Below, in pieces: positions 26,115-34,600 of a DNA stretch of 37,789 bases. The notes under the pieces are model-generated. The model did not search any database. It was not told the DNA's origin and saw only the letters and a program-made list of their open reading frames with translations. The number at the start of each line of letters is the position of its first letter. Position 1 is the stretch's first letter. Position numbers and translations under genes: made by a program. This DNA is from JBHHZM01 sp046758065. Lineage in GTDB: Bacteria > Pseudomonadota > Alphaproteobacteria > JAAXGF01. The stretch is taken from assembly GCA_046758065.1 (NCBI GenBank), contig JBHHZM010000013.1, positions 1 through 37,789 of the forward strand, in the 5' to 3' direction.

Positions 26115-28621
26115 GCCGCCGAGCGGGCGGCGTCGCGGGCGTTGAGTGCCGTGTCGCCGCCGCAAGCGGGAGCGCCGGTGTCGGCCAGATTGTGGACCAG
26201 CGGCAGGGCGGCGAGCCGACGTTCGATGTCGCGCCGCGCCCGTTCGAAAGCGGCGAGTTCGGCGCCCTTGAGCTTGACGCCGGTGGGCAGCTTGATCTTG
26301 AGCGGATTGATCTGACGGCCGTTGCGCAGCACCTCGTAATGGAGGTGCGGCCCGGTGGAGCGGCCGGTCGAACCGACATAGCCGATGACCTGCCCCTGCT
26401 TGACCCGTTTTCCCTTGCGGATGCCCTTGGCGATCCGGGTCATGTGGGCATAGGCGGTGGAATAGGTTCCCCGGTGACGGATCCGGACGTAGCGGCCGTA
26501 GGAGCTGTACCAGCCGGCGCGTACCACCACCCCGTCGCCGGCGGAAACGATCGGCGTGCCGCGCGGCGCGGCGAAGTCGATGCCGCGGTGCATCCGGGTG
26601 TAACCGAGGATCGGGTGCCTGCGCTTGCCGTAGCCCGAGGACAGCCGGGCGCCGTTGACCGGGGTGCGCAGCAACGCCTTGCGCACGCTCTGGCCCGAGG
26701 CGTCGAAATAGTCGCTGCGCCCGTCGGCCATCCGGTAGCGGTAGATATCGAGCCGGCTGCTGCTGAGGGTGAGCGAGGCGAACAGCACCCTGCCCTCGCG
26801 CACCGCGGCGCCGGTATCGTCGAGGTAGCGCTCGAACAGCACCGAGAAAGTATCGCCGCGCTGGATGTCGCGCTGGAAATCGACGTCGAAACTGAAGGCG
26901 CGGATCATCTCCATCATCACCGGCAGGGGAATCCCGGCCTGCGCCGTCGCCTGGTAGAGGCTCGATCTGATGCGGCCGCCGGCGTGAACCAGCACGCGTT
27001 CGAGCGGCACCTCGACCTCGCGCGCGGCGAAGTCGCCGGTTTCGGTACGGCGCGCCTCGACGCTGCGGCCGGGTTCGAGAGCGAGCGCGACGCTGTAGAG
27101 CACGCCGGCGCCGCCGTCCGCACCTTCCTCGAAGACGACCGTGAGTTGCTGTCCCGCCTTGAGCCGCCGCGGGTTGTAAAGTCGGCTGAGCGCGACGATC
27201 GCGTCGTACGCCTCGCGCCGCTCGCTGCCCGCGCCCACCAGCGCGTCCATCAGGGTGTCGCCCTTCTCGACCCGGAGGCGCTTGCTGAGCGCCGCTTCGG
27301 GCTCGGGCGCGAAGGCGATCTCGGGCTCGGGCGGGGTGGCCGCCGTGTCGCCGTCGAAAAGAGCGGCGAGCAAGGGCGCATGCGCCGGCTTCGAGGTAAA
27401 CAGACCGTCGGCGTCGCGTCCGGCAACCAGGTAGGAATCGCGATCGAGCGCGAGACTCACCGCGGCGAGCCGGTGCGCCGACCCGCCGCCCCGGTCGAAG
27501 ACGATGGTGAGTTCCTGGTCGATCTGCAGCCGGCGCAGGTCGAAGCGGCGACCGAGCGCGGCGACCGCGGCTCGCGCGTCGCGCCGGGCGCAGCCCGCGC
27601 GCAGCAGGACACTCATCAGCGTATCGCCCTTGCGCAGCCGCAGGGTCTTGAAAACGACGTTGTCCGCCGTGGCCGGCGCCACTTGCCGGCCCTCGGACGA
27701 GTCGGCCTCGGGTGCGGCCGAGTCGCTTGTCTCCATCGCGGCGCGGTCCTTCGCCGCGGGCGCAACGGAAAGCGGCGCAGGCGCTGCCGTCGGCGTCTCG
27801 GCGGCGGGGGTAAACGGCGCGCGCGCGCGGTACGCGCGATAGCGGTCGGCTGCGACGCGCCGGACGACGACGAAGCGGTCCCGCCCCAGCGCCAGACTCG
27901 CCGCGGCCAGCTTCGGCGCGCGGTCGGGGCCGGCGGGGTCGAGCACTACGCTGAGTTCCTGACCGACGCGCAGCCGGCGCGGATCGTAAAGCCGGCCCAG
28001 CGCGCCGGCGGCTTCGTGGGCCTCGTGCGGCGCGGCGCCGGCCCGCATCAGCAGTTCCATCAGGGTATCGCCCCGGGCGACGCGCAGGATGACCCGCGAC
28101 GTCGCGGCGGCCGGCGTTTTCCCGGCGGAGGGCGCGAAAGGCGCGCTCGCGCGCAGGACGACAAAACCGTTGCCCCGGCGCCGTACGACCAGGTAGGCGC
28201 CGCGGTCGAGCGACAGGCTGACGGCCGCGAGCCGCCGCCCGGTCCCGGATGCCGCAGCGGGATCGAGCACGACGGTGAGCTCCTGGCCGACGCGCAGTTT
28301 GCGCGGGTTGAACCGCGTGCTGAACGCGCGGATGGCGCGGGCCGCGTCACGCGGTGGGCTGCCCGCGCCGACCAGCAGGTCCATGAGCGTGTCGCCCCTG
28401 GCGACCGCGATCGTGGTCACCGTCGGCGCGGGTTCGGCGTCCGGCGTCGGCGTTGCGGACGGGGTTTCGGGACTGTAGTTGACGGGTACGAGCAACCGCT
28501 CGGGCGCGGCCAGCGGCGCCCGCTTGACGTGAGCGGCGGTCGCCGCGGACGACACCGCGACCGTCCCGACGAGCGCGAGCAAGACGATCAGCGCACGCGG
28601 CGCTCGTAGGCGAAAGCTCAT
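26108..28621 (-). CDS. Secreted M23 peptidase with four LysM/OapA-like modules
   Basis: An 837-residue murein endopeptidase of the MepM/Csd3 type, acting on cross-links in the periplasm. A signal peptide or anchor is at 1-30 (RALIVLLALVGTVAVSSAATAA). The M23 catalytic domain (about 655-775) keeps the zinc and active-site residues H678 and D682 (MHRGIDFA), H726 (AYAHM) and H759/H761 (GPHLHYE). Ahead of it is a Csd3_N2-like segment (about 540-640). Residues 70-535 hold four copies of a module opening with (R/K)GDTLM at 75, 183, 331 and 453, where typical homologues have one. The start is the ATG at 28621 because the signal peptide begins there and GGAG precedes it; an upstream ATG (28648) has no ribosome site. 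A 7-bp stem with a 6-base loop (28678-28697) lies in the leader. Confidence 0.9.
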   Translation of the reverse strand: MSFRLRAPRALIVLLALVGTVAVSSAATAAHVKRAPLAAPERLLVPVNYSPETPSATPTPDAEPAPTVTTIAVARGDTLMDLLVGAGSPPRDAARAIRAFSTRFNPRKLRVGQELTVVLDPAAASGTGRRLAAVSLSLDRGAYLVVRRRGNGFVVLRASAPFAPSAGKTPAAATSRVILRVARGDTLMELLMRAGAAPHEAHEAAGALGRLYDPRRLRVGQELSVVLDPAGPDRAPKLAAASLALGRDRFVVVRRVAADRYRAYRARAPFTPAAETPTAAPAPLSVAPAAKDRAAMETSDSAAPEADSSEGRQVAPATADNVVFKTLRLRKGDTLMSVLLRAGCARRDARAAVAALGRRFDLRRLQIDQELTIVFDRGGGSAHRLAAVSLALDRDSYLVAGRDADGLFTSKPAHAPLLAALFDGDTAATPPEPEIAFAPEPEAALSKRLRVEKGDTLMDALVGAGSERREAYDAIVALSRLYNPRRLKAGQQLTVVFEEGADGGAGVLYSVALALEPGRSVEARRTETGDFAAREVEVPLERVLVHAGGRIRSSLYQATAQAGIPLPVMMEMIRAFSFDVDFQRDIQRGDTFSVLFERYLDDTGAAVREGRVLFASLTLSSSRLDIYRYRMADGRSDYFDASGQSVRKALLRTPVNGARLSSGYGKRRHPILGYTRMHRGIDFAAPRGTPIVSAGDGVVVRAGWYSSYGRYVRIRHRGTYSTAYAHMTRIAKGIRKGKRVKQGQVIGYVGSTGRSTGPHLHYEVLRNGRQINPLKIKLPTGVKLKGAELAAFERARRDIERRLAALPLVHNLADTGAPACGGDTALNARDAARSAAC
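27017..28414 (-). repeat. Four tandem copies of a LysM/OapA-like module in the M23 gene
   Basis: Each copy of about 85-95 residues follows one pattern: a strand, (R/K)GDTLM, a helix with a Leu-Leu and AG pair, an Ala-rich helix with AL, then PR-(K/R)-L-x-x-(G/D)-Q-x-L-(T/S)-(V/I)-V-(L/F), and a strand ending in V(S/A)L(S/A)L. Approximate residues are 70-160, 177-270, 325-410 and 447-535. Copies 1, 2 and 4 are closest (PRKLRVGQELTVVLD, PRRLRVGQELSVVLD, PRRLKAGQQLTVVFE); copy 3 has LRRLQIDQELTIVFD. Ala/Pro-rich linkers separate them. Confidence 0.85.
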
Positions 28622-28847
28622 TACGCTCCAACCCCCCACACTGACCATCGAGTCCCTACGTCAAGCCCCCAGGAGTTCGCCGCTTACCGCAGCGGCGTTT
28701 ATCGAAACTTGCGGGGCGCGCCCGGTTTTGTCAATGGAATCCTAGGCTTCCAGCGTTGATTATCGGTTAACGCGAGCACCTTTTGTTCACTTCGGGGCGC
28801 CGTGGCCGACCGGCGGCGCGGACGACGCGCCGCCGCCGGGGAATCGG

Positions 28848-28877
28848 TTGACAGTTTCCGAGGCCGGGGCCTATAAG
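28848..28877 (+). promoter_or_regulatory. Sigma-70 type promoter of the tRNA-Ile/tRNA-Ala pair
   Basis: TTGACA (28848-28853) and TATAAG (28872-28877) are 18 bases apart, a near-consensus housekeeping promoter 54 bases upstream of mature tRNA-Ile. The rest of the 310-base stretch between the M23 start and tRNA-Ile (28622-28931) shows no gene; it holds a hairpin at 28678-28697 and the short imperfect palindrome around GATTATCGG at about 28753-28773. Confidence 0.75.
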
Positions 28878-28931
28878 GCGCGGTCTTTCGGGCGGTCCGG
28901 TTTCCACAGGCGTGGATCGGCCCGGATATCG

Positions 28932-29008
28932 GGGCCTGTAGCTCAGCTGGTAAGAGCGCACGCCTGATAAGCGTGAGGTCGGTAGTTCGAATCTACCCAG
29001 GCCCACCA
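28932..29008 (+). tRNA. tRNA-Ile (GAT anticodon)
   Basis: A 77-base tRNA with acceptor stem GGGCCTG (28932-28938) paired to CAGGCCC (28998-29004), discriminator A and encoded CCA to 29008. D-arm GCTC/GAGC, anticodon loop CTGATAA with GAT at 28966-28968, and T-arm with GTTCGAATC. It is cotranscribed with tRNA-Ala 83 bases downstream. Confidence 0.96.
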
Positions 29009-29091
29009 ATCCGGATGCGGGTTGTCGGGCGACGGCGAAGCGGTGCGGCGGCGGTGTTGCGCATCCTGCGGCCGACGTCGGCATCCGGTGT

Positions 29092-29167
29092 GGGGGTGTA
29101 GCTCAGCTGGGAGAGCGCCTGCTTTGCAAGCAGGAGGTCGACGGTTCGAATCCGTTCACCTCCACCA
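29092..29167 (+). tRNA. tRNA-Ala (TGC anticodon)
   Basis: A 76-base tRNA: acceptor stem GGGGGTG (29092-29098) pairs with CACCTCC ending at 29163 (one G-T wobble), discriminator A, CCA encoded to 29167. Anticodon stem CCTGC/GCAGG and loop TTTGCAA place TGC at 29125-29127; the T-loop is TTCGAAT. Ile(GAT)-Ala(TGC) is the classic rRNA-spacer pair, but no 16S or 23S sequence flanks it here. Confidence 0.96.
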
Positions 29168-29436
29168 ATCGTTCCGCCGGTGCGGCGGGGTCTCGGACGG
29201 CGGTTTCCGGCGACGCGCCGGGGGGCGCCGGGACGACGAACGCCGCCTGATCCGGATTTCTCTCCACAGTGACGAACGGCGTCGCCTGCGGGCGGCGCGA
29301 CCGCGATGCGGCCGGCGACGCGCCGGACCGCGGGTTTGCGTTAACCAAATCTTTTGACTGTGTGACGTTAAGTCTCCCGAGCGGTACCGGCAGGCGCATA
29401 AACGTTGGAAACGCGAGGAATTCTGGAGACTTTCCG

Positions 29437-32400
29437 ATGAGGCCGCAAGGAACCCGCGCGGCCACAACCCCCGTCCCGGTGGCCGCCCGCGACAGGAACC
29501 TTCTTTTCGCGATTCTGGCCATCGCCCTCGTGGCGAGCGTCGCCAACTGGGCGGCGGTGCGGCAGGGGCAATCCTGGCTGCTCAAGAACGACGCCCTCGA
29601 CGAGGCGGTCAAATGGGCCATCTTCGTCGAGAATAATCTTTCGGATCCCGCCGGGCTTCTCGCCGGCGAGGCGATCTCGGCGAACGACCGCCGCGTCCTC
29701 GAAGCCGCTGTCAAGGCCGGCAATATCGTGCGCTTCAAGTTCTTCGGGGCCGACGGCCGCATCGTTTATGCCTCGCGCGAGGTCGATATCGGTAAGACCA
29801 ACACCAAGTCTTATTTCACCGATCAGGTCATGCAGGGCCGCACCTTCGTGAAAATTGCGGACGACGAGGATGTCGCCGGCGGACGGGCGGTCGTGGGCGA
29901 GGCTTATGTCCCGTTCATGGAAGGCGGGCGTTTCAGGGGCGCGATCGAGGTCTACGTCGACATGACCCCGCGGGCCATCGCCCTGCACCGCGCCGGCAGC
30001 TTCCTTGTGGCGGGTCTGCTGGCGCTTCTCGGGGTCATCGGGGTCGTTTGCGGGGTCTTCGTCTGGCGCAACATACGCGCCCGTGCCCGCGAACTGCTGC
30101 GCGAAGTGATCGATTCCAAACGGCGGGTTGAGGAAGCCACGGCGGCGCTACGGGAAAGCGAAGCGCGAATACGGGCAATCCTGGACTACTCGCCCGCCAA
30201 GATCCACGTCAAGGATCCGCAGGGGCGCTACATCCTGGTCAATCGCCGGTCCGCGATCCTGTTCGGCGTCACCGAGGAAGAGGCCCGGGGCAAAACGTCC
30301 CAGGACATTTTCCCCGATAAAGCGGCAGATGCCTTCGAGGAGCACGATCAGGCGGTCTTGGAAACCGGACGAGCGATCGAACAGGAAGAAGAGTGGTTCC
30401 AGGACGGCAGCGTACTTACGTACCTCACCGTCAAGTTCCCCATTCGGGGAGCGGCCGGCGAAATCACCGGCATCGGCGCGATCGGAACCGACATCACCGA
30501 GCGCAAGCGGGACGAGAATACGCTGCGCCGACACGCCGAGGATCTCGACACATCCCAGCGGCAAATCGAACAACAGGCAAGCGAACTCGCGGCGCAGGCG
30601 GAAGAACTGAGCCTGGCCCGTGATCAGGCGCTTGAGGCCAGCCGCGTCAAGTCCGACTTCCTGGCGACCATGAGCCACGAGATACGCACGCCGATGAACG
30701 GCATTCTCGGCATGGCCGGCCTGGCGCTGGACACCGACCTCGACGACGAACAGCGGCAATACGTGGAAGCCATACGCCAATCGGGCGAGGCTTTGCTGAC
30801 TATCATCAACGACATTCTCGATTTTTCGAAGCTCGAGGCCGGCAAGCTCGACCTCGAAATCATCGAATTCAGTATCGTCGGCGTCGTCAAGAGCATCATC
30901 GAACTGCTCGGCCCGCAGGTGACCGGGAGAGGCCTCGAACTCGCCGCCTTTATCGCTCCCGAGGTGCCGGCCAGGCTGCGAGGCGATCCGGGACGCCTGC
31001 GCCAGATCCTGGCGAACCTGATCGGCAACGCGATCAAGTTCACGGAAACCGGCGGGATCTCGGTCGAGATCACCACGGTCGACGGCCCGGACGGCAGGGT
31101 CATCCTGCGTATCGAGGTCGCCGATACCGGGATCGGCATTCCGGAGGAGGCGCAGTCGAAGCTGTTCGACCGTTTCACCCAGGCGGATTCCTCGACCTCG
31201 CGGCGCTTCGGCGGGACGGGACTGGGCCTCGCCATTTGCGGCCAGCTTGCCGAGCTCATGGGCGGCCAAATCGGCGTCGAGAGCATCCCGGGCGCGGGCA
31301 GCCGGTTCTGGGTTACGGCGTCCCTCGAGGCGGTGTCGCACGACCCGGCGGCGCCGTTTCCGAGTCTCGAGAACCTGCGGGATCTGCGCGTGCTGGTCAT
31401 CGACCCCGTCGATGTCAGCCGGCAGGTGCTGCACCGGCAGTTCCGGTCGTGGGGCATGACGGTGGAGAGCGTCGCCGACGGGGCGGCGGGGCTCCGTGCG
31501 CTCACCGACGCGACGGGGCGCGGCGCGCCGTTCGATGTCGCCGTCGTGGCTCGGACGCTGCCCGACATGGACAGTGAGGACCTCGGCCGCCGGGTCCGCG
31601 AGCGGCCCGAGTTCGCCTCGACCAAACTCGTCCTTTGCACCGCGATGGGCGTTCGCGGCGACGCGGCGCGGAGCAGGGAGGCCGGCTTCGCCGCCTATCT
31701 CACCAAACCGCTGCATCCGTCGGTCGTGTTCGACTGCCTCGTAGAATTATGCGGAAAAGTCGGCGACGGGCCATCGCTCCCGCCCGTCGAAGCCAAACCC
31801 ATCATCACCGCCCACGGCATCAAGGAGAAGCGGTCGCTGCGCGTTCTCGTGGTCGAAGACAACCTGATGAACCAGAAGCTCGCGACGCTTCTTCTGTTGA
31901 AGGAGGGCCATCGCGCCGACGTTGCCAACAACGGCATCGAGGCCGTGGATGCGGTGCAGAAGTTCTCCTACGACGTCGTTCTCATGGATTCGCAAATGCC
32001 GGAAATGGACGGCATTACCGCGACCAAAAAGATCCGCGCGCTGCCCGGCGAGGCGAGCCGCGTTCCGATCATCGGGGTGACCGCGAATGCCATGAGGGGG
32101 GATCGCGAGAAATACATTGCGGCCGGCATGAACGACTATGTTTCGAAGCCGATCGACAAGGCGAAGCTGTTCGAAGTGCTCGACCGTTGGGGATGCGCCG
32201 TTGCGGCGAAGCCTGAGGTCGCGCCGACGCCCGAGGGAGGCTCCGGCGGCGATCTCGATTCCGCCGTGCTGTCCGATCTCGAGACGACGCTGGGCGAGAC
32301 CGTCATCCGGGACCTCGCGAGCCAGCAGATCAAGGACACCCGCGCTCGCCTCGAACGCATTCGCGCCGCGGTCGAGAAAGGCGACGTTGCTTCGTTACGC

Positions 32401-32589
32401 CAGGAAGCACATGACCTCAATAGCACGTTCGGCGCCTTTGGCGCGCATCTCGTGTGCGAGAGAGCGCGGGCCGTCGAGACCGCCTGCCGGCAGGAGCGGG
32501 GCGACGAGGCTCTCGCCCTCGTGCCCGAACTCGAACGCGTGGTCGGCGACGCCGTGTCGGCGCTTGAAGCGTGCTATCGGAAGTCCTGA
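29437..32589 (+). CDS. Hybrid sensor histidine kinase with two receivers and HPt
   Basis: A 1050-residue membrane-bound kinase. TM1 is about 21-41, a periplasmic sensor domain about 45-180, TM2 about 188-210, then PAS (about 235-355, ending TDITERKR), a coiled coil, HisKA with H414 (TMSHEIRTPMNG), HATPase (N531 in LIGNAIKF, ADTGIGI, GGTGLGLAI), REC1 (650-770), REC2 (800-920) and HPt (about 940-1050, H992 in AHDLNSTFGAFG). REC2 has a full site (E807, D808, D851, K904). REC1 keeps D656 and K757, but the phospho-acceptor position is A705 (VAVVARTLPDMD), so it is probably not phosphorylated. The ATG at 29437 follows GGAGA. The output partner is not in the window; it precedes a chemoreceptor on the same strand, so the two may share a signalling path. 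Confidence 0.93.
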   Translation: MRPQGTRAATTPVPVAARDRNLLFAILAIALVASVANWAAVRQGQSWLLKNDALDEAVKWAIFVENNLSDPAGLLAGEAISANDRRVLEAAVKAGNIVRFKFFGADGRIVYASREVDIGKTNTKSYFTDQVMQGRTFVKIADDEDVAGGRAVVGEAYVPFMEGGRFRGAIEVYVDMTPRAIALHRAGSFLVAGLLALLGVIGVVCGVFVWRNIRARARELLREVIDSKRRVEEATAALRESEARIRAILDYSPAKIHVKDPQGRYILVNRRSAILFGVTEEEARGKTSQDIFPDKAADAFEEHDQAVLETGRAIEQEEEWFQDGSVLTYLTVKFPIRGAAGEITGIGAIGTDITERKRDENTLRRHAEDLDTSQRQIEQQASELAAQAEELSLARDQALEASRVKSDFLATMSHEIRTPMNGILGMAGLALDTDLDDEQRQYVEAIRQSGEALLTIINDILDFSKLEAGKLDLEIIEFSIVGVVKSIIELLGPQVTGRGLELAAFIAPEVPARLRGDPGRLRQILANLIGNAIKFTETGGISVEITTVDGPDGRVILRIEVADTGIGIPEEAQSKLFDRFTQADSSTSRRFGGTGLGLAICGQLAELMGGQIGVESIPGAGSRFWVTASLEAVSHDPAAPFPSLENLRDLRVLVIDPVDVSRQVLHRQFRSWGMTVESVADGAAGLRALTDATGRGAPFDVAVVARTLPDMDSEDLGRRVRERPEFASTKLVLCTAMGVRGDAARSREAGFAAYLTKPLHPSVVFDCLVELCGKVGDGPSLPPVEAKPIITAHGIKEKRSLRVLVVEDNLMNQKLATLLLLKEGHRADVANNGIEAVDAVQKFSYDVVLMDSQMPEMDGITATKKIRALPGEASRVPIIGVTANAMRGDREKYIAAGMNDYVSKPIDKAKLFEVLDRWGCAVAAKPEVAPTPEGGSGGDLDSAVLSDLETTLGETVIRDLASQQIKDTRARLERIRAAVEKGDVASLRQEAHDLNSTFGAFGAHLVCERARAVETACRQERGDEALALVPELERVVGDAVSALEACYRKS

Positions 32590-32599
32590 GGGGGCGGCG

Positions 32600-32827
32600 A
32601 TGCCTCGTGATGCCGCGTCGGAGGCCGTCATCGACAGGCGTTTTACACGACCCGAAGCCATGCGGCGCGGCGTCTGCGTTTCCTCGATCTATCGGCCATC
32701 GCGAACGGAGCGCGTCCCTCGAGAGTGTGGCTCCGGCCCGGCCATGACGATGTTTTACCGAACCGGGTTCGACCCTGTGGCCGGGAAGGTAACCAACATC
32801 CAAATTCGTGAAGGAATCGCCTCATGA
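32600..32827 (+). CDS. Possible small protein of 75 residues
   Basis: A reading frame (MPRDAASEAVIDRRFTRPEA at the start) in the 234-bp gap between the hybrid kinase and the chemoreceptor. Its ATG follows GGGGGCGGCG within 4 bases, and its stop overlaps the chemoreceptor ATG as ATGA, an arrangement seen for coupled genes. It matches no family I recognise, has two Cys and no membrane segment. The frame is also open upstream inside the kinase gene, so in this GC-rich DNA it may be chance. Otherwise the gap holds only leader sequence. Confidence 0.22.
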   Translation: MPRDAASEAVIDRRFTRPEAMRRGVCVSSIYRPSRTERVPRECGSGPAMTMFYRTGFDPVAGKVTNIQIREGIAS

Positions 32828-34527
32828 CTCGAACAAACATCAGCCGGCTGACGCGAAGCTGGAATATCGGAAAGAGACTGTCGGTGAGCTTCAGCGTTGC
32901 GATCGTCGTGCTCGTCGCCCTGGTTATCTACAACTACTCGCGTCTGGAGAAACTCGGCGCTCTTCAGCACGACGCGGCGCTGCGGGCCGCGGAATCCGTC
33001 AGGGTGACCGAGATGGAGGGCATGGGCGGCAAGCTTTACAGGATCGTCGCCACGGCCGCGCTTAACCAAGATCCCGATGCCGTATCGCAGGATTGGCCGG
33101 CGATGACGGCGGAAATGGAAGGTAACATGCAGTTCGTCACCAACGCCGTGGATACTCCCGAGGAGAAGGAGTGGAACCGGCAGGCGGTCGAAGCCTACCG
33201 GAGGTTCGCGAAGGCGGTCGAGCAAGAGATGCTGCCCCTGCTGCGGTCCGCCGATCCCGCGGACGCGGAAATCCGGCGGCTAAACGAAGATATCAACCGT
33301 GATGTGTCGACGTTCGTCCACAACTATGCCCGAATCATGGAATCGATAAACAGGAAGTCCGAGCAGGCCGACCGGATTTTCAAGAACGTCCTGTCCGACA
33401 TGGCCTTCATCAGCGCCACCCTGGCACTCGGTGCGATCGTCTCCATCATCGTCATCACCCTGTTCACCACGCGGAGCATCGCGGACCCGGTCAAGGCGCT
33501 CACCGACACGATGCGGAAACTCGCGGACGGCGACAAAACGGTCCAAATTCCCGCACTGAATCGCACCGACGAGATCGGCCACATGGCCAAGGCGGTCCAG
33601 GTATTCAAGGAAAACGCGATCGAAATGGAGCATATGGAGACCAAGCAGAAAGAGATGGAGCGAAAGGCCGAGGAAGAGAGAAAACACGCCCTGCGGGACC
33701 TCGCCGACAGTTTCGAGGACAAAGTCAAGGGCATCGTCGATGCGGTCGCCGGCGCGGCGACCGAGATGCAGGCCACGGCGGGAAGCATGGCTTCGACCGC
33801 CGAGCAGGCCAGTCATCAGGCGACGGCGGTCGCGGCGATGTCCGAGCAAGCGACGAACAACGTGCAGATGGTCTCGGCCGCGGCCGAAGAGCTGTCGAGT
33901 TCGATCGCCGAAATTTCCCGTCAGGTTTCCGAATCGGCCAAAATGGCGCGAACCGCGGTCGATGAGGCGCAGCTCACCAACGAAACGGTCCGGGGCCTCG
34001 CCGAGAGTTCGCAAAAGATCGGCGAGGTTGTCGAACTGATAAGCGACATCGCCAGCCAGACCAATTTGCTGGCGCTCAACGCCACGATCGAGGCGGCGCG
34101 CGCCGGCGAGGCGGGCAAGGGCTTCGCGGTGGTGGCGTCGGAGGTCAAGAGTTTGGCCAACCAGACGGCCAGTGCGACCGAGGAGATATCGTCTCAGATC
34201 GGGGCGATCCAGTCCTCGACCAACGACGCGGTCGAAGCGATCAAGGGAATCGGCGAGAAGATCGCCCAGATGGATGAGATTGCAACGGTGATCGCCGCGG
34301 CGGTCGAGGAACAGGACGCCGCCACCGGAGAGATCAGCCGCAACGTGCAGGAAGCGGCCACGGGAACGCAGGAGGTTTCCAGCAACACCATGGGCATGAA
34401 CGAGGCGGCGCAGGAAACCGGTGCGGCATCCCGGCAGGTGCGCGCGGCGGCGGGCGAACTGGCGAAGCAGGCCGACAACGTTCGCCGGGAAGTCGACAAT
34501 TTTCTCGCCAAGGTGCGATCGGCCTAG
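32824..34527 (+). CDS. Methyl-accepting chemotaxis protein
   Basis: A 567-residue transmembrane chemoreceptor. TM1 is about 19-38, the periplasmic domain (39-192) is all helix and looks like a four-helix-bundle (4HB_MCP/TarH-like) sensor, TM2 is about 193-215, HAMP about 216-268 (SIADPVKALTDTMRKLADGD), then the long signalling coiled coil. The hairpin tip is NLLALNATIEAARAGEAGKG near residue 420, which binds CheA and CheW. No pentapeptide tether for CheR is present at the C-terminus, which ends FLAKVRSA. The ATG at 32824 follows GAAGGA. Ligand unknown. No che genes are in the window. Confidence 0.95.
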   Translation: MTRTNISRLTRSWNIGKRLSVSFSVAIVVLVALVIYNYSRLEKLGALQHDAALRAAESVRVTEMEGMGGKLYRIVATAALNQDPDAVSQDWPAMTAEMEGNMQFVTNAVDTPEEKEWNRQAVEAYRRFAKAVEQEMLPLLRSADPADAEIRRLNEDINRDVSTFVHNYARIMESINRKSEQADRIFKNVLSDMAFISATLALGAIVSIIVITLFTTRSIADPVKALTDTMRKLADGDKTVQIPALNRTDEIGHMAKAVQVFKENAIEMEHMETKQKEMERKAEEERKHALRDLADSFEDKVKGIVDAVAGAATEMQATAGSMASTAEQASHQATAVAAMSEQATNNVQMVSAAAEELSSSIAEISRQVSESAKMARTAVDEAQLTNETVRGLAESSQKIGEVVELISDIASQTNLLALNATIEAARAGEAGKGFAVVASEVKSLANQTASATEEISSQIGAIQSSTNDAVEAIKGIGEKIAQMDEIATVIAAAVEEQDAATGEISRNVQEAATGTQEVSSNTMGMNEAAQETGAASRQVRAAAGELAKQADNVRREVDNFLAKVRSA

Positions 34528-34600
34528 TCTGGATTGCTCCCCAAAGTTCCGGGCAGCGCGATCGGGATGCGGCGGCGCGCCATGCCGGGCCGTTTTCCGG

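Noticed and set aside
26192..28609. An 805-codon plus-strand frame opposite the M23 peptidase gene
   Set aside because: The minus-strand product has a signal peptide and catalytic residues; the plus-strand product is low-complexity.
28932..29436. The tRNA genes as an integration site for a mobile element
   Set aside because: No integrase, repeated tRNA 3' end or phage-like gene follows; downstream genes are ordinary signalling genes.
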